DNA of 5,285 nt from Pseudohaliea sp964438205 (GCA_964438205.1 CAYTJQ010000110.1:1-5285), one strand, 5' to 3'; positions 1-5,285 are shown, numbered from the stretch's first letter. Made by a program: numbers and translations. The notes: generated by a model not told the origin, from the letters alone.

Positions 1-1217
1 ACGGCGTGCAGGAAGTCGATGAAGCGCGAGACCTCGGGCTGGATCTGCTCCTCGGTGCAGAAAATGTGGGCGTCGTCCTGGGTGAAGCCGCGCACGCGCA
101 TGATGCCGTGCAGCGAGCCCGAGGGCTCGTTGCGGTGGCAGCTGCCGAACTCGGCCAGGCGCAGGGGCAGGTCGCGGTAGGAGCGCAGGCCCTGGTTGAA
201 CACCTGCACGTGGCAGGGACAGTTCATGGGCTTGACCGCGTAGTCCCGCTCCTCCGCCTGCAGCATGAACATGTCGTCGCCGAACTTGTCGGCGTGGCCG
301 GACTTCTCCCACAGGCTCATGTCCACCACCTGCGGCGTGCGGATCTCCTGGTAGCCCTCGGCGCGCTGCTTCTCGCGCATGTACTGCTCGATCACCTGGT
401 AGAGCGTCCAGCCCGCCGGGTGCCAGAACACCATGCCCGGGGCCTCTTCCTGCGTGTGAAAGAGATCGAGCTTCCTGGCGATCTTGCGGTGGTCGCGCTT
501 TTCCGCCTCTTCGAGGCGCGTGAGGTACTGCTTGAGCTGCTTTTTATCGGCCCAGGCCGTGCCGTAGATGCGCTGCAGCATCTCGTTGTTCGCGTCGCCG
601 CGCCAGTAGGCGCCGGCCAGCTTGGTCAGCTTGAAGGCGCCGAGCTTGCCGGTGCTGGGCACGTGCGGGCCGCGGCACAGGTCCATCCACTCACCCTGGC
701 GGTAGACGGAGACCTCCTCGCCCTCGGGCAGCTCGCGGATGATCTCCACCTTGTACTGCTCACCCAGGTCGCGGAACAGGGCCACGGCCTCTTCCCGCTC
801 CATGACCAGCCGCTCCACCGGCAGGTCCTCGGCAGCGAGCTCGGCCATGCGCTGCTCGATCTTTGGCAGGTCTTCCGGCGTGAACTGGTGCTCGCCGGCG
901 AAATCGTAGTAGAAGCCATCGTCGATCACCGGGCCGATGGTGACCTGGGTGCCCGGGTAGAGGTCCTGCACCGCCATGGCCAGCAGGTGCGCCGTGGAGT
1001 GGCGGATGACCTCGAGGCCGGCGTCGTCGCGGCCGGTGATGATGGCAAGCTGCGCGTCGCCGTCGATGCGGTGGCTGGTGTCGACCTCGCGGCCGTCGAC
1101 CACCCCGGCCAGGGCGGCCTTGGCGAGGCCCGGGCCGATGTCGGCGGCGACCTCGGCCACGGTGACCGGCTGGGCGAACTCGCGAACGCTTCCGTCGGGC
1201 AGGGTAATGGCGGGCAT
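1..1217 (-). CDS. thrS: Threonyl-tRNA synthetase (ThrRS), N-terminal ~405 residues; gene continues past the window edge
   Basis: Class II aminoacyl-tRNA synthetase that charges tRNA-Thr in the cytoplasm and edits mischarged Ser-tRNA-Thr. The ATG at 1217 is preceded by a strong GAGGAGG, and the protein starts MPAITLPDGSVREF. Residues 1-62 look like the TGS domain. The editing domain follows, with the HSTAH motif (H73, H77) and CRGPH (C181, H185). The catalytic core begins near residue 245: motif 1 lies around 266-296 (PAGWTLYQ) and motif 2 around 360-380, with R362. The zinc ligands C333 (MNCPCH) and H384 (DDAHIF) are both present. These positions fall at or one residue from the E. coli numbering, so nothing seems missing. 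Motif 3, the third zinc ligand and the anticodon-binding domain lie beyond position 1. No frameshift is seen. The leader suggests translational autoregulation (separate entries). Identity is near certain. Confidence 0.98.
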   Translation of the reverse strand, partial: MPAITLPDGSVREFAQPVTVAEVAADIGPGLAKAALAGVVDGREVDTSHRIDGDAQLAIITGRDDAGLEVIRHSTAHLLAMAVQDLYPGTQVTIGPVIDDGFYYDFAGEHQFTPEDLPKIEQRMAELAAEDLPVERLVMEREEAVALFRDLGEQYKVEIIRELPEGEEVSVYRQGEWMDLCRGPHVPSTGKLGAFKLTKLAGAYWRGDANNEMLQRIYGTAWADKKQLKQYLTRLEEAEKRDHRKIARKLDLFHTQEEAPGMVFWHPAGWTLYQVIEQYMREKQRAEGYQEIRTPQVVDMSLWEKSGHADKFGDDMFMLQAEERDYAVKPMNCPCHVQVFNQGLRSYRDLPLRLAEFGSCHRNEPSGSLHGIMRVRGFTQDDAHIFCTEEQIQPEVSRFIDFLHA

Positions 1218-1223
1218 GCTGAT

Positions 1224-1230
1224 CCTCCTC
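1224..1230 (-). promoter_or_regulatory. Shine-Dalgarno sequence of thrS
   Basis: On the minus strand the sequence reads GAGGAGG, then ATCAGC, then ATG. This is a near-perfect anti-16S match at a 6-nt spacing and it fixes the thrS start at 1217. It directly abuts the foot of the anticodon-like hairpin, so a protein bound to that hairpin would be placed to block the ribosome. Confidence 0.9.
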
Positions 1231-1231
1231 C

Positions 1232-1262
1232 AGTGGTGGCCCCTACGCCAGGCCACGTGACT
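1232..1262 (-). promoter_or_regulatory. Candidate thrS translational operator hairpin mimicking the tRNA-Thr anticodon arm
   Basis: On the minus strand GTGGCC (1256-1251) pairs perfectly with GGCCAC (1241-1236). A T1250/G1242 wobble closes a 7-nt loop, GGCGTAG. In tRNA numbering (32-38), CGU falls exactly at 34-36, which is a threonine anticodon, and A follows at 37. Position 33 is G rather than the U of tRNA. An outer helix AGT/ACT (1262-1260 with 1234-1232), separated by a 3/1 internal loop, extends the arm to the edge of the Shine-Dalgarno. CGU lies at -30 to -28 from the ATG. In E. coli, domain 2 of the thrS operator carries CGU in a comparable loop at about -32 to -30 (from memory), and ThrRS binds it to repress translation. 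The structure was folded by eye; function is inferred from this similarity. Confidence 0.72.
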
Positions 1263-1269
1263 AACTGTT

Positions 1270-1291
1270 CAGCGCCGGCAGCGCCGGGCTG
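1270..1291 (-). promoter_or_regulatory. Upstream hairpin of the thrS leader (domain-4-like)
   Basis: On the minus strand, CAGC + CCGGC pairs with GCCGG + GCTG across a 3-nt GCT loop, with one bulged C (position 1274). This gives nine G/C-rich base pairs. It is separated from the anticodon-like hairpin by a mostly unpaired, A/T-richer linker of about 13 nt (GAACAGTTAGTCAC region). The order hairpin, linker, CGU hairpin, Shine-Dalgarno is that of domains 4-3-2-1 of the E. coli thrS operator. An alternative GCGC register is possible in the same stretch. No T-run follows, so it is not an intrinsic terminator. Confidence 0.5.
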
Positions 1292-1453
1292 TAACGGCGG
1301 CGCATGATGCCCGAAAACGCCGGCGATTGAAACCGGGCGTCCTCCCGCACCCCGCGCCCTGCAGCCGCGCCGCGAGCGCAAGGAGAGAAGACAAGGTCGG
1401 CCCGCGATGGTCGATCTATCAGATGGAAAACGCCGAAGACCCGGTACTCGCGA
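1292..1453. other. Intergenic stretch between vapC and the thrS leader
   Basis: The gap between the vapC stop and the thrS ATG is 236 nt. Beyond the leader elements listed separately, this GC-rich part holds no convincing gene, tRNA or terminator. A short direct repeat, GAAAACGCCG, occurs near 1313 and 1426. The longer open frames running through it on either strand have no recognisable protein character. Confidence 0.5.
1304..1332 (-). promoter_or_regulatory. Weak sigma70-like promoter candidate for thrS
   Basis: On the minus strand TTTCAA (1332-1327) and CATCAT (1309-1304) are separated by 17 nt. They match the consensus hexamers at 3/6 and 4/6. A start near 1297 would place the first transcribed bases just before the upstream hairpin, which fits the leader layout. 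The match alone is poor, and read-through from the toxin genes is an alternative. Confidence 0.2.
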
Positions 1454-1915
1454 TCACCCGCGGCCCGTGCTGTTCGGTTGGCTTCCGGCTTCTAGCGGGT
1501 TCCGATGCGAGACGCCGGCGAAGCGGCGAAAATCATAGTCCGCCGAGTAAATCGTTGCCCCCGTCTCCAACGCCAGCGCGGCAACGTGCGCATCGGAAGT
1601 CAAGTTGCCGCTGGTGCCTGCTGCGAGTAGCAGATTGCGCAACGCAGCCCAGTGCGTCGCGCGCGGCACGACCATCTCGACGACGGGTTGCGAAAGCCAC
1701 TCATCGACGAACCGGATCGCGGCATCGGCGGTCAACGGCCGCTCAAGGATGCCGTGGCGCGTTGTGACGCGCAGGAAAGCGAGCACGACGATCCACGGCA
1801 GGCCCACGCTTTCGCTGCCGGAGAGCGCGCTTTCCCACCAGCGCCGCGCGGCCCGGTGTGCGGGCGCGTCGCGATTGATCGCATAGATCAGGAGGTTGGC
1901 GTCTACGAGGATCAC
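1454..1915 (-). CDS. vapC: VapC-type PIN-domain ribonuclease toxin
   Basis: Toxin of a type II toxin-antitoxin pair: a Mg2+-dependent PIN-domain RNase. VapC enzymes cleave tRNA or rRNA to arrest growth; the target here is unknown. The 153 residues open with MILVDANLLIYA (acidic D5) and have the later acidic sites D108 (SDAH) and D126/D128 (SADYDF). The signature LPWIVVLAFLRVTT at about 39-52 and the ending DFRRFAGVSHRNPL identify the Mycobacterium-type PIN subfamily (TIGR00028-like). As I recall for that subfamily, the usual VapC glutamate near residue 42-46 is replaced by hydrophobic residues. A 12-residue tail, EAGSQPNSTGRG, follows the usual family end. The GTG start overlaps the antitoxin TGA (GTGA), so translation is probably coupled. 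Active-site residues look intact. Family assignment is confident. Confidence 0.93.
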   Translation of the reverse strand: MILVDANLLIYAINRDAPAHRAARRWWESALSGSESVGLPWIVVLAFLRVTTRHGILERPLTADAAIRFVDEWLSQPVVEMVVPRATHWAALRNLLLAAGTSGNLTSDAHVAALALETGATIYSADYDFRRFAGVSHRNPLEAGSQPNSTGRG

Positions 1916-2181
1916 TTGCGCTGGTTCATCTTGGTGACCAGCGCTTCATCTTCCAGGTGCTCGGCGATGGCCAGCGCCTTGTCCAGGTCATAGCCGGGAG
2001 CGGGCTCGCCAAGCGATAACGGCTTCAACCGATAGGGCCGTGCGGGGGCTCGCTGCTCAGCGGCAGCCAGGCCCCGGCGCAGCGTGTCGTTCACTACCTG
2101 CTTGAAGCTGGCGTCGGTCTCGTGGGCGATCGCTTTCAGTTGCCTGGCGATCTGGTCGTCGATAGTCAGAGTGGTCCGCAT
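1912..2181 (-). CDS. vapB: VapB-like ribbon-helix-helix antitoxin
   Basis: Antitoxin partner of the following VapC. It neutralises the toxin by binding its active site, and it probably autorepresses the operon as a dimer. The 89 residues split in two. An N-terminal RHH DNA-binding fold has the beta strand RTTLTI at 2-7, helix 1 at about 8-21 and helix 2 (SFKQVVNDTLRRGL) at about 25-38. A C-terminal toxin-binding arm (about 44-89) contains PARPYRLKPLSLG and an acidic YDLDKALAIAEHLEDEAL stretch. This pattern is typical of antitoxins paired with Mycobacterium-type VapC. The ATG at 2181 has only a modest GGGG upstream as ribosome site. Its TGA overlaps the toxin GTG by 4 nt. A promoter candidate lies at 2213-2240. 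Confidence 0.92.
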   Translation of the reverse strand: MRTTLTIDDQIARQLKAIAHETDASFKQVVNDTLRRGLAAAEQRAPARPYRLKPLSLGEPAPGYDLDKALAIAEHLEDEALVTKMNQRK

Positions 2182-2340
2182 TCATTTGCCCCGGTTTTTA
2201 CACCAAATCGCCATCTTAGCAGCTCCATGCTTGGCATCAAAACATCAATACTTGCCAGGTCATCCTCAATGCCTGACGGAGGCCGTGCCGTACGATCAGC
2301 CACTGTACAGACCGGTGACGACGTCCAGGTTCAACAACAG
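2182..2340. other. Spacer between the two toxin-antitoxin modules
   Basis: This 159-nt gap contains the vapBC promoter candidate at one end. The rest has a CTGTACAG palindrome (2303-2310) and short G/C stems, but no stem followed by a T-run, so no intrinsic terminator separates the two modules. No gene or RNA was recognised. It is the most AT-rich part of the window; 2221-2280, for example, is about 48% GC. Confidence 0.5.
2213..2240 (-). promoter_or_regulatory. Candidate promoter and operator of the vapBC module
   Basis: On the minus strand TTGATG (2240-2235) and TAAGAT (2218-2213) are 16 nt apart, each matching 4/6 of the sigma70 consensus. The predicted start is near 2206, about 25 nt before the vapB ATG. 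The spacer holds the perfect inverted repeat ATGC-TTG-GCAT (2227-2237). A wider pair, TGGCA/TGCCA (2232-2236 and 2253-2257), flanks the -35. Both are possible RHH operator sites. The stretch is clearly more AT-rich than the genes around it. Confidence 0.45.
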
Positions 2341-2787
2341 CTAGCGGGACCACGCTCCGGTGTCAGCGAACTCCTCAAACCACGTCGCCGGCGAGATCAC
2401 GGAATTCAGGCGGGGCGGGTTGTCGAGCAACAGGCGATCACCCGTGACCAGGATGCTTCCCGCGTAGGCATCCAGCAAAGCCCAAAGGTGATCGTCTCCC
2501 CGGTCAGGCGCAGGCGAGGCCGTAACCGGTTCGCGCCAGATCGCGTTGGCGGTGAGCTCGATGAGCAACGGGTCAAGCTGCGCGTCTGTCATGCCATGCA
2601 GCTTGAACAGCTTCGGGCGGGCCAGTACAGCCCGATACTCATGGAGGAGCGCCGGCGACAACAGGAAGATCAGCGTGCCCGCGAGCATGGCATCCAGGAC
2701 CACGGCAACCGGGCTGCGAGCCGATGCGGTCAACAGGCCGGCGACCACCACGTTGGTGTCGACCACGAAGACCGGGGGCCGACTCAT
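2341..2787 (-). CDS. PIN-domain toxin, COG1569-like putative toxin-antitoxin component
   Basis: Predicted PIN-fold ribonuclease acting as the toxin of a type II pair; the RNA target is unknown. The 148 residues carry the PIN acidic set. D10 is in VVDTNVVVAGLL, E50 in LLHEYRAVLARPK, D98/D99 in DRGDDHLWALLDA, and D117 in ILVTGDRLLL. The motif combination DTNV, SPALLHEYRAVL and VTGDRLL fits the PIN_3/COG1569 family (TIGR00305-like), which is distinct from the downstream VapC. Family proteins usually show a denser acidic run where this one has PDRGDDH. The ATG at 2787 overlaps the antitoxin TGA (ATGA), indicating coupled translation. It ends with TAG at 2341. Being a toxin is inferred from the RHH neighbour. 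Confidence 0.88.
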   Translation of the reverse strand: MSRPPVFVVDTNVVVAGLLTASARSPVAVVLDAMLAGTLIFLLSPALLHEYRAVLARPKLFKLHGMTDAQLDPLLIELTANAIWREPVTASPAPDRGDDHLWALLDAYAGSILVTGDRLLLDNPPRLNSVISPATWFEEFADTGAWSR

Positions 2788-3020
2788 CGTTCGCGCTCGG
2801 CGCGCGTCTCCTCAACGGCCAGTTCCAGCGCGGCATCCGGATCGAGCTGAGCCCGCTCGCGGGCCCGGGCAACCAGAACGCGCGCGCTCTCCTGGTCCTG
2901 GATGCCGCGCAGGCGCAGGCTTTCCTCGATGATGGACGCGATGGTACGCCCCTGTCGCGCGGCCGTCTCTTTCAGGGCGCGGTGCAGGGCATCATCGAGT
3001 GTCACGGTCAAACGCGTCAT
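2784..3020 (-). CDS. Ribbon-helix-helix antitoxin paired with the COG1569-like PIN toxin
   Basis: A 78-residue protein with a CopG/Arc-like RHH N-terminus: strand TRLTVTLDD (2-10), helix 1 at about 10-23 (ALHRALKETAARQG) and helix 2 at about 26-37 (TIASIIEESLRL). It is followed by a charged, probably helical C-terminal arm rich in Arg and Glu (about 44-78) that would wrap the toxin. The ATG at 3020 has GAGG 6 nt upstream. It shares 4 nt with the toxin gene. Its likely jobs are neutralising the PIN protein and autorepressing its promoter; both are inferred from fold and context. Sequence similarity to the other antitoxin in the window is limited to the general RHH pattern. Confidence 0.88.
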   Translation of the reverse strand: MTRLTVTLDDALHRALKETAARQGRTIASIIEESLRLRGIQDQESARVLVARARERAQLDPDAALELAVEETRAERER

Positions 3021-3054
3021 GGTCTGCCTCGATCAGTGGGACCCTGACACGCTA

Positions 3055-3072
3055 GCATAAAAGCACCTATGC
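3055..3072. promoter_or_regulatory. Inverted repeat GCATA-N8-TATGC, possible antitoxin operator
   Basis: A perfect 5-bp inverted repeat spans the predicted -10 region of the RHH/PIN module. A second one, TCAG-N7-CTGA (3033-3047), sits between the predicted start and the antitoxin ATG. RHH antitoxins commonly bind such symmetric sites in their own promoters. The assignment rests on position and symmetry only. Confidence 0.3.
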
Positions 3073-3085
3073 ACCAAACCATCAA
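3056..3085 (-). promoter_or_regulatory. Weak promoter candidate of the RHH/PIN module, overlapping the sortase stop
   Basis: On the minus strand TTGATG (3085-3080) and TTTATG (3061-3056) are 18 nt apart, matching 4/6 and 3/6 of the consensus. The -35 hexamer includes the sortase TGA (3084-3082), so the module promoter would begin inside the end of the sortase gene. The same -35 hexamer, TTGATG, is found in the vapBC candidate promoter. Confidence 0.3.
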
Positions 3086-3648
3086 AGGTGGGCCGACGCC
3101 GCCTCCACCACGTAGCGCAGCGGCCCGCCCGGGACGACCGCGTCGAAAGGGAAGCAGGTCACCAGCACCAGGCCATCCGCCAGCCCGGCCTGCAGCGGCC
3201 CGGCGCGGCTGTCGAGCACGCGCTGGCGGACGACCTCGTAGTGCCGGGTCGTGCCGGCCCGGTCCGTGAGCTGCAGGCGATCGCCCGGGGCGATGGCCGC
3301 CAGCCAGGCGAAGTGCGTGTCGCGGTGGCCGGCGAGCAGGACGACCCCGGGCTCCCCCGGCATGGCCCCGGCCGGGTCCAGTCCCGGGCCGAAGGCGAGC
3401 GCCTGGCCGCTGGTGCCGTGCAGCACGTACTGCGTTATGCCGAGGGACGGCACCGTCAGCCGGGCCACGGGCCAGGTATCGGCCCAGGGCCAGGGCCGCG
3501 CCGGCTTATCGGCGGCATCCTGCGCCCAGGCCCGGGCGATCAGCCACTGCGCCAGCACCGCCTTGCCGTGGATCGCCGCCGCGCCGCCGAGCAGCCAGGC
3601 GGACGCGACCAGCGCGCCCCCCGCGAGCAGCAGCCGCGCCCGCTTCAC
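3082..3648 (-). CDS. Class GN (proteobacterial/marine) sortase
   Basis: Membrane-anchored cysteine transpeptidase that cleaves a sorting signal and joins the substrate to an acceptor; the acceptor in Gram-negative cells is not clear. The 188 residues begin with a basic start plus hydrophobic segment (MKRAR, then about 6-26), probably a signal anchor facing the periplasm. The hallmark WPWADTWPVARLTVP at 53-67 opens the sortase barrel. The catalytic residues are H108 (AGHRDTHF), C165 (VTCFPF) and R178 (GPLRYVV), all present and correctly ordered. The pattern matches the proteobacterial family TIGR03784. The GTG start overlaps the TGA of the upstream substrate gene (GTGA) and has GGAG 9 nt before it, so the two genes are an operon with coupled translation. 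No terminator is seen after it. Confidence in family is high. Confidence 0.95.
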   Translation of the reverse strand: MKRARLLLAGGALVASAWLLGGAAAIHGKAVLAQWLIARAWAQDAADKPARPWPWADTWPVARLTVPSLGITQYVLHGTSGQALAFGPGLDPAGAMPGEPGVVLLAGHRDTHFAWLAAIAPGDRLQLTDRAGTTRHYEVVRQRVLDSRAGPLQAGLADGLVLVTCFPFDAVVPGGPLRYVVEAASAHL

Positions 3649-5285
3649 CCGCGGCCGCTCCGCAACGGCAGGTCCTCCGCGGCCCGGTCCTCCTGGCGCA
3701 GGGCGACCGCGACCACGCCGATAAAGAGAAGCAGCAGCCCTGCCCAGGCCCGCGCCCGCGCCGTGGTCGCCGTCGCCGGGAACGCGAAAGGCTGCGGCGC
3801 CTGGCCCGCGGGGCGGGTGTTCGGCACCGCGCTGTTACCGGCCTTTTCCCCCTCGGGCCGCGCGCGCCGTTCCTCGACGGCAATGAAGCTGGTGAAGGGC
3901 GTCAGCAGCTGGTGCGCCAGGGCGAGGGGCAGCACCTCGGCGCGTACCTGCGCCCGGTCGGCGCCGATCTCGAGCGTATCCAGCAGCGCCTGCACGCGGC
4001 CCCGGGCCCAGAGCGTGCCGACACCGGGCGCATTGCCGCTGGCCGCGTCCGCCCGCAGCGTTTGCGACCAGGCCGCTCCGCCCCGCTGGCCGGTCAGCAC
4101 CACCTCGCCCGCGAGCGGCTTTTCCAGGGCGACCGTCTGCAGCACCGGCTGGCCGGCGTAGAGATCCGGTACGATCGCCGGTACCGCGTCGACCCCGGTC
4201 GGCCAGCGCACGTCGATGTCGGTGAGCACCGGGCTGGCCAGGCGCGCCAGCAGGCCGTCCATGGCCGGCCCGGCCTCCTCCCGCCGGCCGACGTGAAGGT
4301 AGGTGCCCCTGCCCACTTCCGCGGCCCGGCGCATGAACCAGCTGTTGGGCGCCGCGCCGATGCCGACGGTGAACAACCGGGCCCGGCCCAGGCGCTCGCG
4401 GATGCGGGCGAAGAGCGCCTGCTCGTTACCCACGGCGCCGTCGGTGATGAACACCACCTGCCGCAGCCGCCCCGCTGCCTCCTCCGCATCCAGTTCTGTC
4501 GCCGGCAGGGCCAAGTCCAGCGCCGGGCGCATCTCCGTGCCGCCGCGGGCATCCAGGTGATCGACGAAGCGGCGCGCCGCGGCGAGCGCCTCCGGGGTCG
4601 CAGCCTGCGCCGACGGGTAGAGCGCCTCGACCTTGTCGTCGAAGGCGATGACGTTGAAGTGGTCTTCGGGCCGCAGCGCGGCCAGGGCCGCGCGCACGCT
4701 GGCCCGTGCCTGCTCGATGGGTGCGCCGCCCATGGAACCGGAGCGGTCGACCACCAGCACCAGCTCGCGCGGCGCCGGTGGCTCGCCGCCGGACCGCGGC
4801 GGCAGCAGCATCAGGTAGGCGTAGTGCTGCCCGTCCACCGCCTCCGTATAAAGCGCCGCCGCCGGCGCCGCGCCGCGCACCGGGCGCCAGCGCAGCACCA
4901 GGTCCCGGTCCATCTCTGCTACACCACTGCGCAAGCGGGCGCGGTAGCGGGCCCCGTCCCGCTCGAGGGCGAGGTCGTGGTAGAGGGCGTCCACCGAGGC
5001 CAGGGGCACACCGGCGTCGAGCACGAGCTCGAGGCGTAGCGGGTTGAGCGGGGCCACGTCGCTGCCGTCGGCGGCGTGCTGGAAGGGCGTGATGCGATGG
5101 GCATCGGGCACCTGGTCCGTGGGCCGGCTCCAGCTCTCGTCCGGCGTACCGGGCTCACCGGGCGCCGGCTGGCCCGGGATGTAGCGGGGCGTGACCGTGC
5201 TCGGGAAACGCAGGGAGAACACGCCGTCCTCGTAGGCGACGGGCAGCACCAGTTCCAGGCGCACCCGCACCGTCTCCCCCGGCGG
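3645..5285 (-). CDS. VIT/VWA-domain sortase substrate (marine proteobacterial sortase target protein), 5' end outside the window
   Basis: Surface or envelope protein that is the probable dedicated substrate of the adjoining sortase. 546 residues are visible. The frame is open to the window edge (PPGET before the first GTG), so the true start is upstream. Residues 1-38 are the end of a VIT domain (FSLRFPSTVTPRYIPG). A linker and beta-rich region follow to about 172. The VWA domain (about 173-350) has a complete MIDAS: DRSGS (D180, S182, S184), T250 (GGTEM) and D282 (FITDG), so metal-dependent ligand binding is expected. After a further C-terminal region come LLTPFTSFIAVEE (460-472) and a Pro/Ala-rich spacer. 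The end is FPATAT (502-507), a hydrophobic helix (515-529) and a short charged tail. This matches the TIGR03788-type architecture. The ligand is unknown. Confidence 0.93.
   Translation of the reverse strand, partial: PPGETVRVRLELVLPVAYEDGVFSLRFPSTVTPRYIPGQPAPGEPGTPDESWSRPTDQVPDAHRITPFQHAADGSDVAPLNPLRLELVLDAGVPLASVDALYHDLALERDGARYRARLRSGVAEMDRDLVLRWRPVRGAAPAAALYTEAVDGQHYAYLMLLPPRSGGEPPAPRELVLVVDRSGSMGGAPIEQARASVRAALAALRPEDHFNVIAFDDKVEALYPSAQAATPEALAAARRFVDHLDARGGTEMRPALDLALPATELDAEEAAGRLRQVVFITDGAVGNEQALFARIRERLGRARLFTVGIGAAPNSWFMRRAAEVGRGTYLHVGRREEAGPAMDGLLARLASPVLTDIDVRWPTGVDAVPAIVPDLYAGQPVLQTVALEKPLAGEVVLTGQRGGAAWSQTLRADAASGNAPGVGTLWARGRVQALLDTLEIGADRAQVRAEVLPLALAHQLLTPFTSFIAVEERRARPEGEKAGNSAVPNTRPAGQAPQPFAFPATATTARARAWAGLLLLFIGVVAVALRQEDRAAEDLPLRSGRG
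3699..3782 (-). other. C-terminal sorting signal of the VIT/VWA protein
   Basis: These bases encode residues 502-529: FPATAT, a short RARAW spacer, then the hydrophobic run AGLLLLFIGVVAVAL. R530 and a mixed-charge tail follow. Motif, hydrophobic helix and charged tail are the three parts of a sortase signal, directly before the sortase gene. The motif has F in place of the usual L, and A in place of the Gly of LPXTG. The exact cleavage site (probably after the first T) is inferred. Confidence 0.7.

Noticed and set aside
1270..1291. Intrinsic terminator after vapC
   Set aside because: The stem is strong, but no run of T follows on the minus strand, and its position fits the thrS leader better.
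6..1307. 433-codon open frame on the plus strand
   Set aside because: It is antisense to thrS, which has full family motifs. The translation is low-complexity (Ala, Val, Leu, Gly, His), as expected from a GC-rich shadow frame.
1218..1453. tRNA gene or T-box riboswitch upstream of thrS
   Set aside because: No cloverleaf or T-arm consensus is present on either strand, and no T-box sequence or terminator/antiterminator pair. The hairpin with CGU is an isolated anticodon-like arm only.
1454..1915. VapC inactivated by loss of the conserved glutamate
   Set aside because: The VLAFLRVTT signature without Glu at this place is usual for the Mycobacterium-type PIN subfamily as I know it, and the Asp residues are intact.
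3055..3072. Intrinsic terminator after the sortase gene
   Set aside because: The stem is only 5 bp and the T-run lies inside the loop rather than after the stem.
3088..5039. Long plus-strand open frames (3088-4161 and 3912-5039)
   Set aside because: Both are antisense to the sortase and the VIT/VWA gene. They are Arg/Gly/Pro/Ala-rich with no recognisable domain.
5268..5270. GTG at 5270 as the start of the VIT/VWA gene
   Set aside because: The frame stays open to the window edge, and the residues before it (PPGET) continue the VIT domain. No ribosome site is seen, so it is an internal valine.

Overview
The window comes from a GC-rich proteobacterium. A Gram-negative-type sortase with its dedicated VIT/VWA substrate, Shine-Dalgarno-led genes, and a threonyl-tRNA synthetase leader built like the enterobacterial thrS operator all point to a gammaproteobacterium. 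A marine or halophilic Chromatiales/Ectothiorhodospiraceae-like lineage is plausible, but the genus cannot be fixed from this sequence. All seven genes are on the minus strand, so transcription runs from high to low coordinates. The long open frames on the plus strand are antisense shadows of GC-rich coding sequence.

In transcription order, the window opens inside a gene for a VIT + von Willebrand A sortase substrate (5285-3645, start outside the window). Its C-terminus carries a sortase-type sorting signal. It overlaps by 4 nt a class GN (proteobacterial/marine) sortase (3648-3082) with an intact His/Cys/Arg catalytic set. The two form a one-enzyme, one-substrate surface-anchoring system.

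Next come two tandem type II toxin-antitoxin modules. The first is an RHH antitoxin plus a COG1569-like PIN toxin (3020-2341). The second is a VapB-like RHH antitoxin plus a VapC of the Mycobacterium-type PIN subfamily (2181-1454). Each antitoxin overlaps its toxin by 4 nt, and each module has a candidate promoter with operator-like inverted repeats. The non-coding DNA here is more AT-rich than the flanks, and the pair looks like an accessory insert between the sortase locus and a housekeeping gene.

The last gene is thrS (1217 to beyond position 1), visible for about 405 of the roughly 640 residues usual in the family. Its 236-nt upstream gap ends in the most interesting non-coding element of the window. 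This is a hairpin directly 5' of the Shine-Dalgarno whose 7-nt loop presents CGU at the anticodon positions, preceded by an unpaired linker and a second strong hairpin. The arrangement matches the E. coli thrS translational operator, through which ThrRS represses its own mRNA by tRNA mimicry. No RNA genes, insertion sequences, CRISPR arrays or convincing intrinsic terminators were seen.
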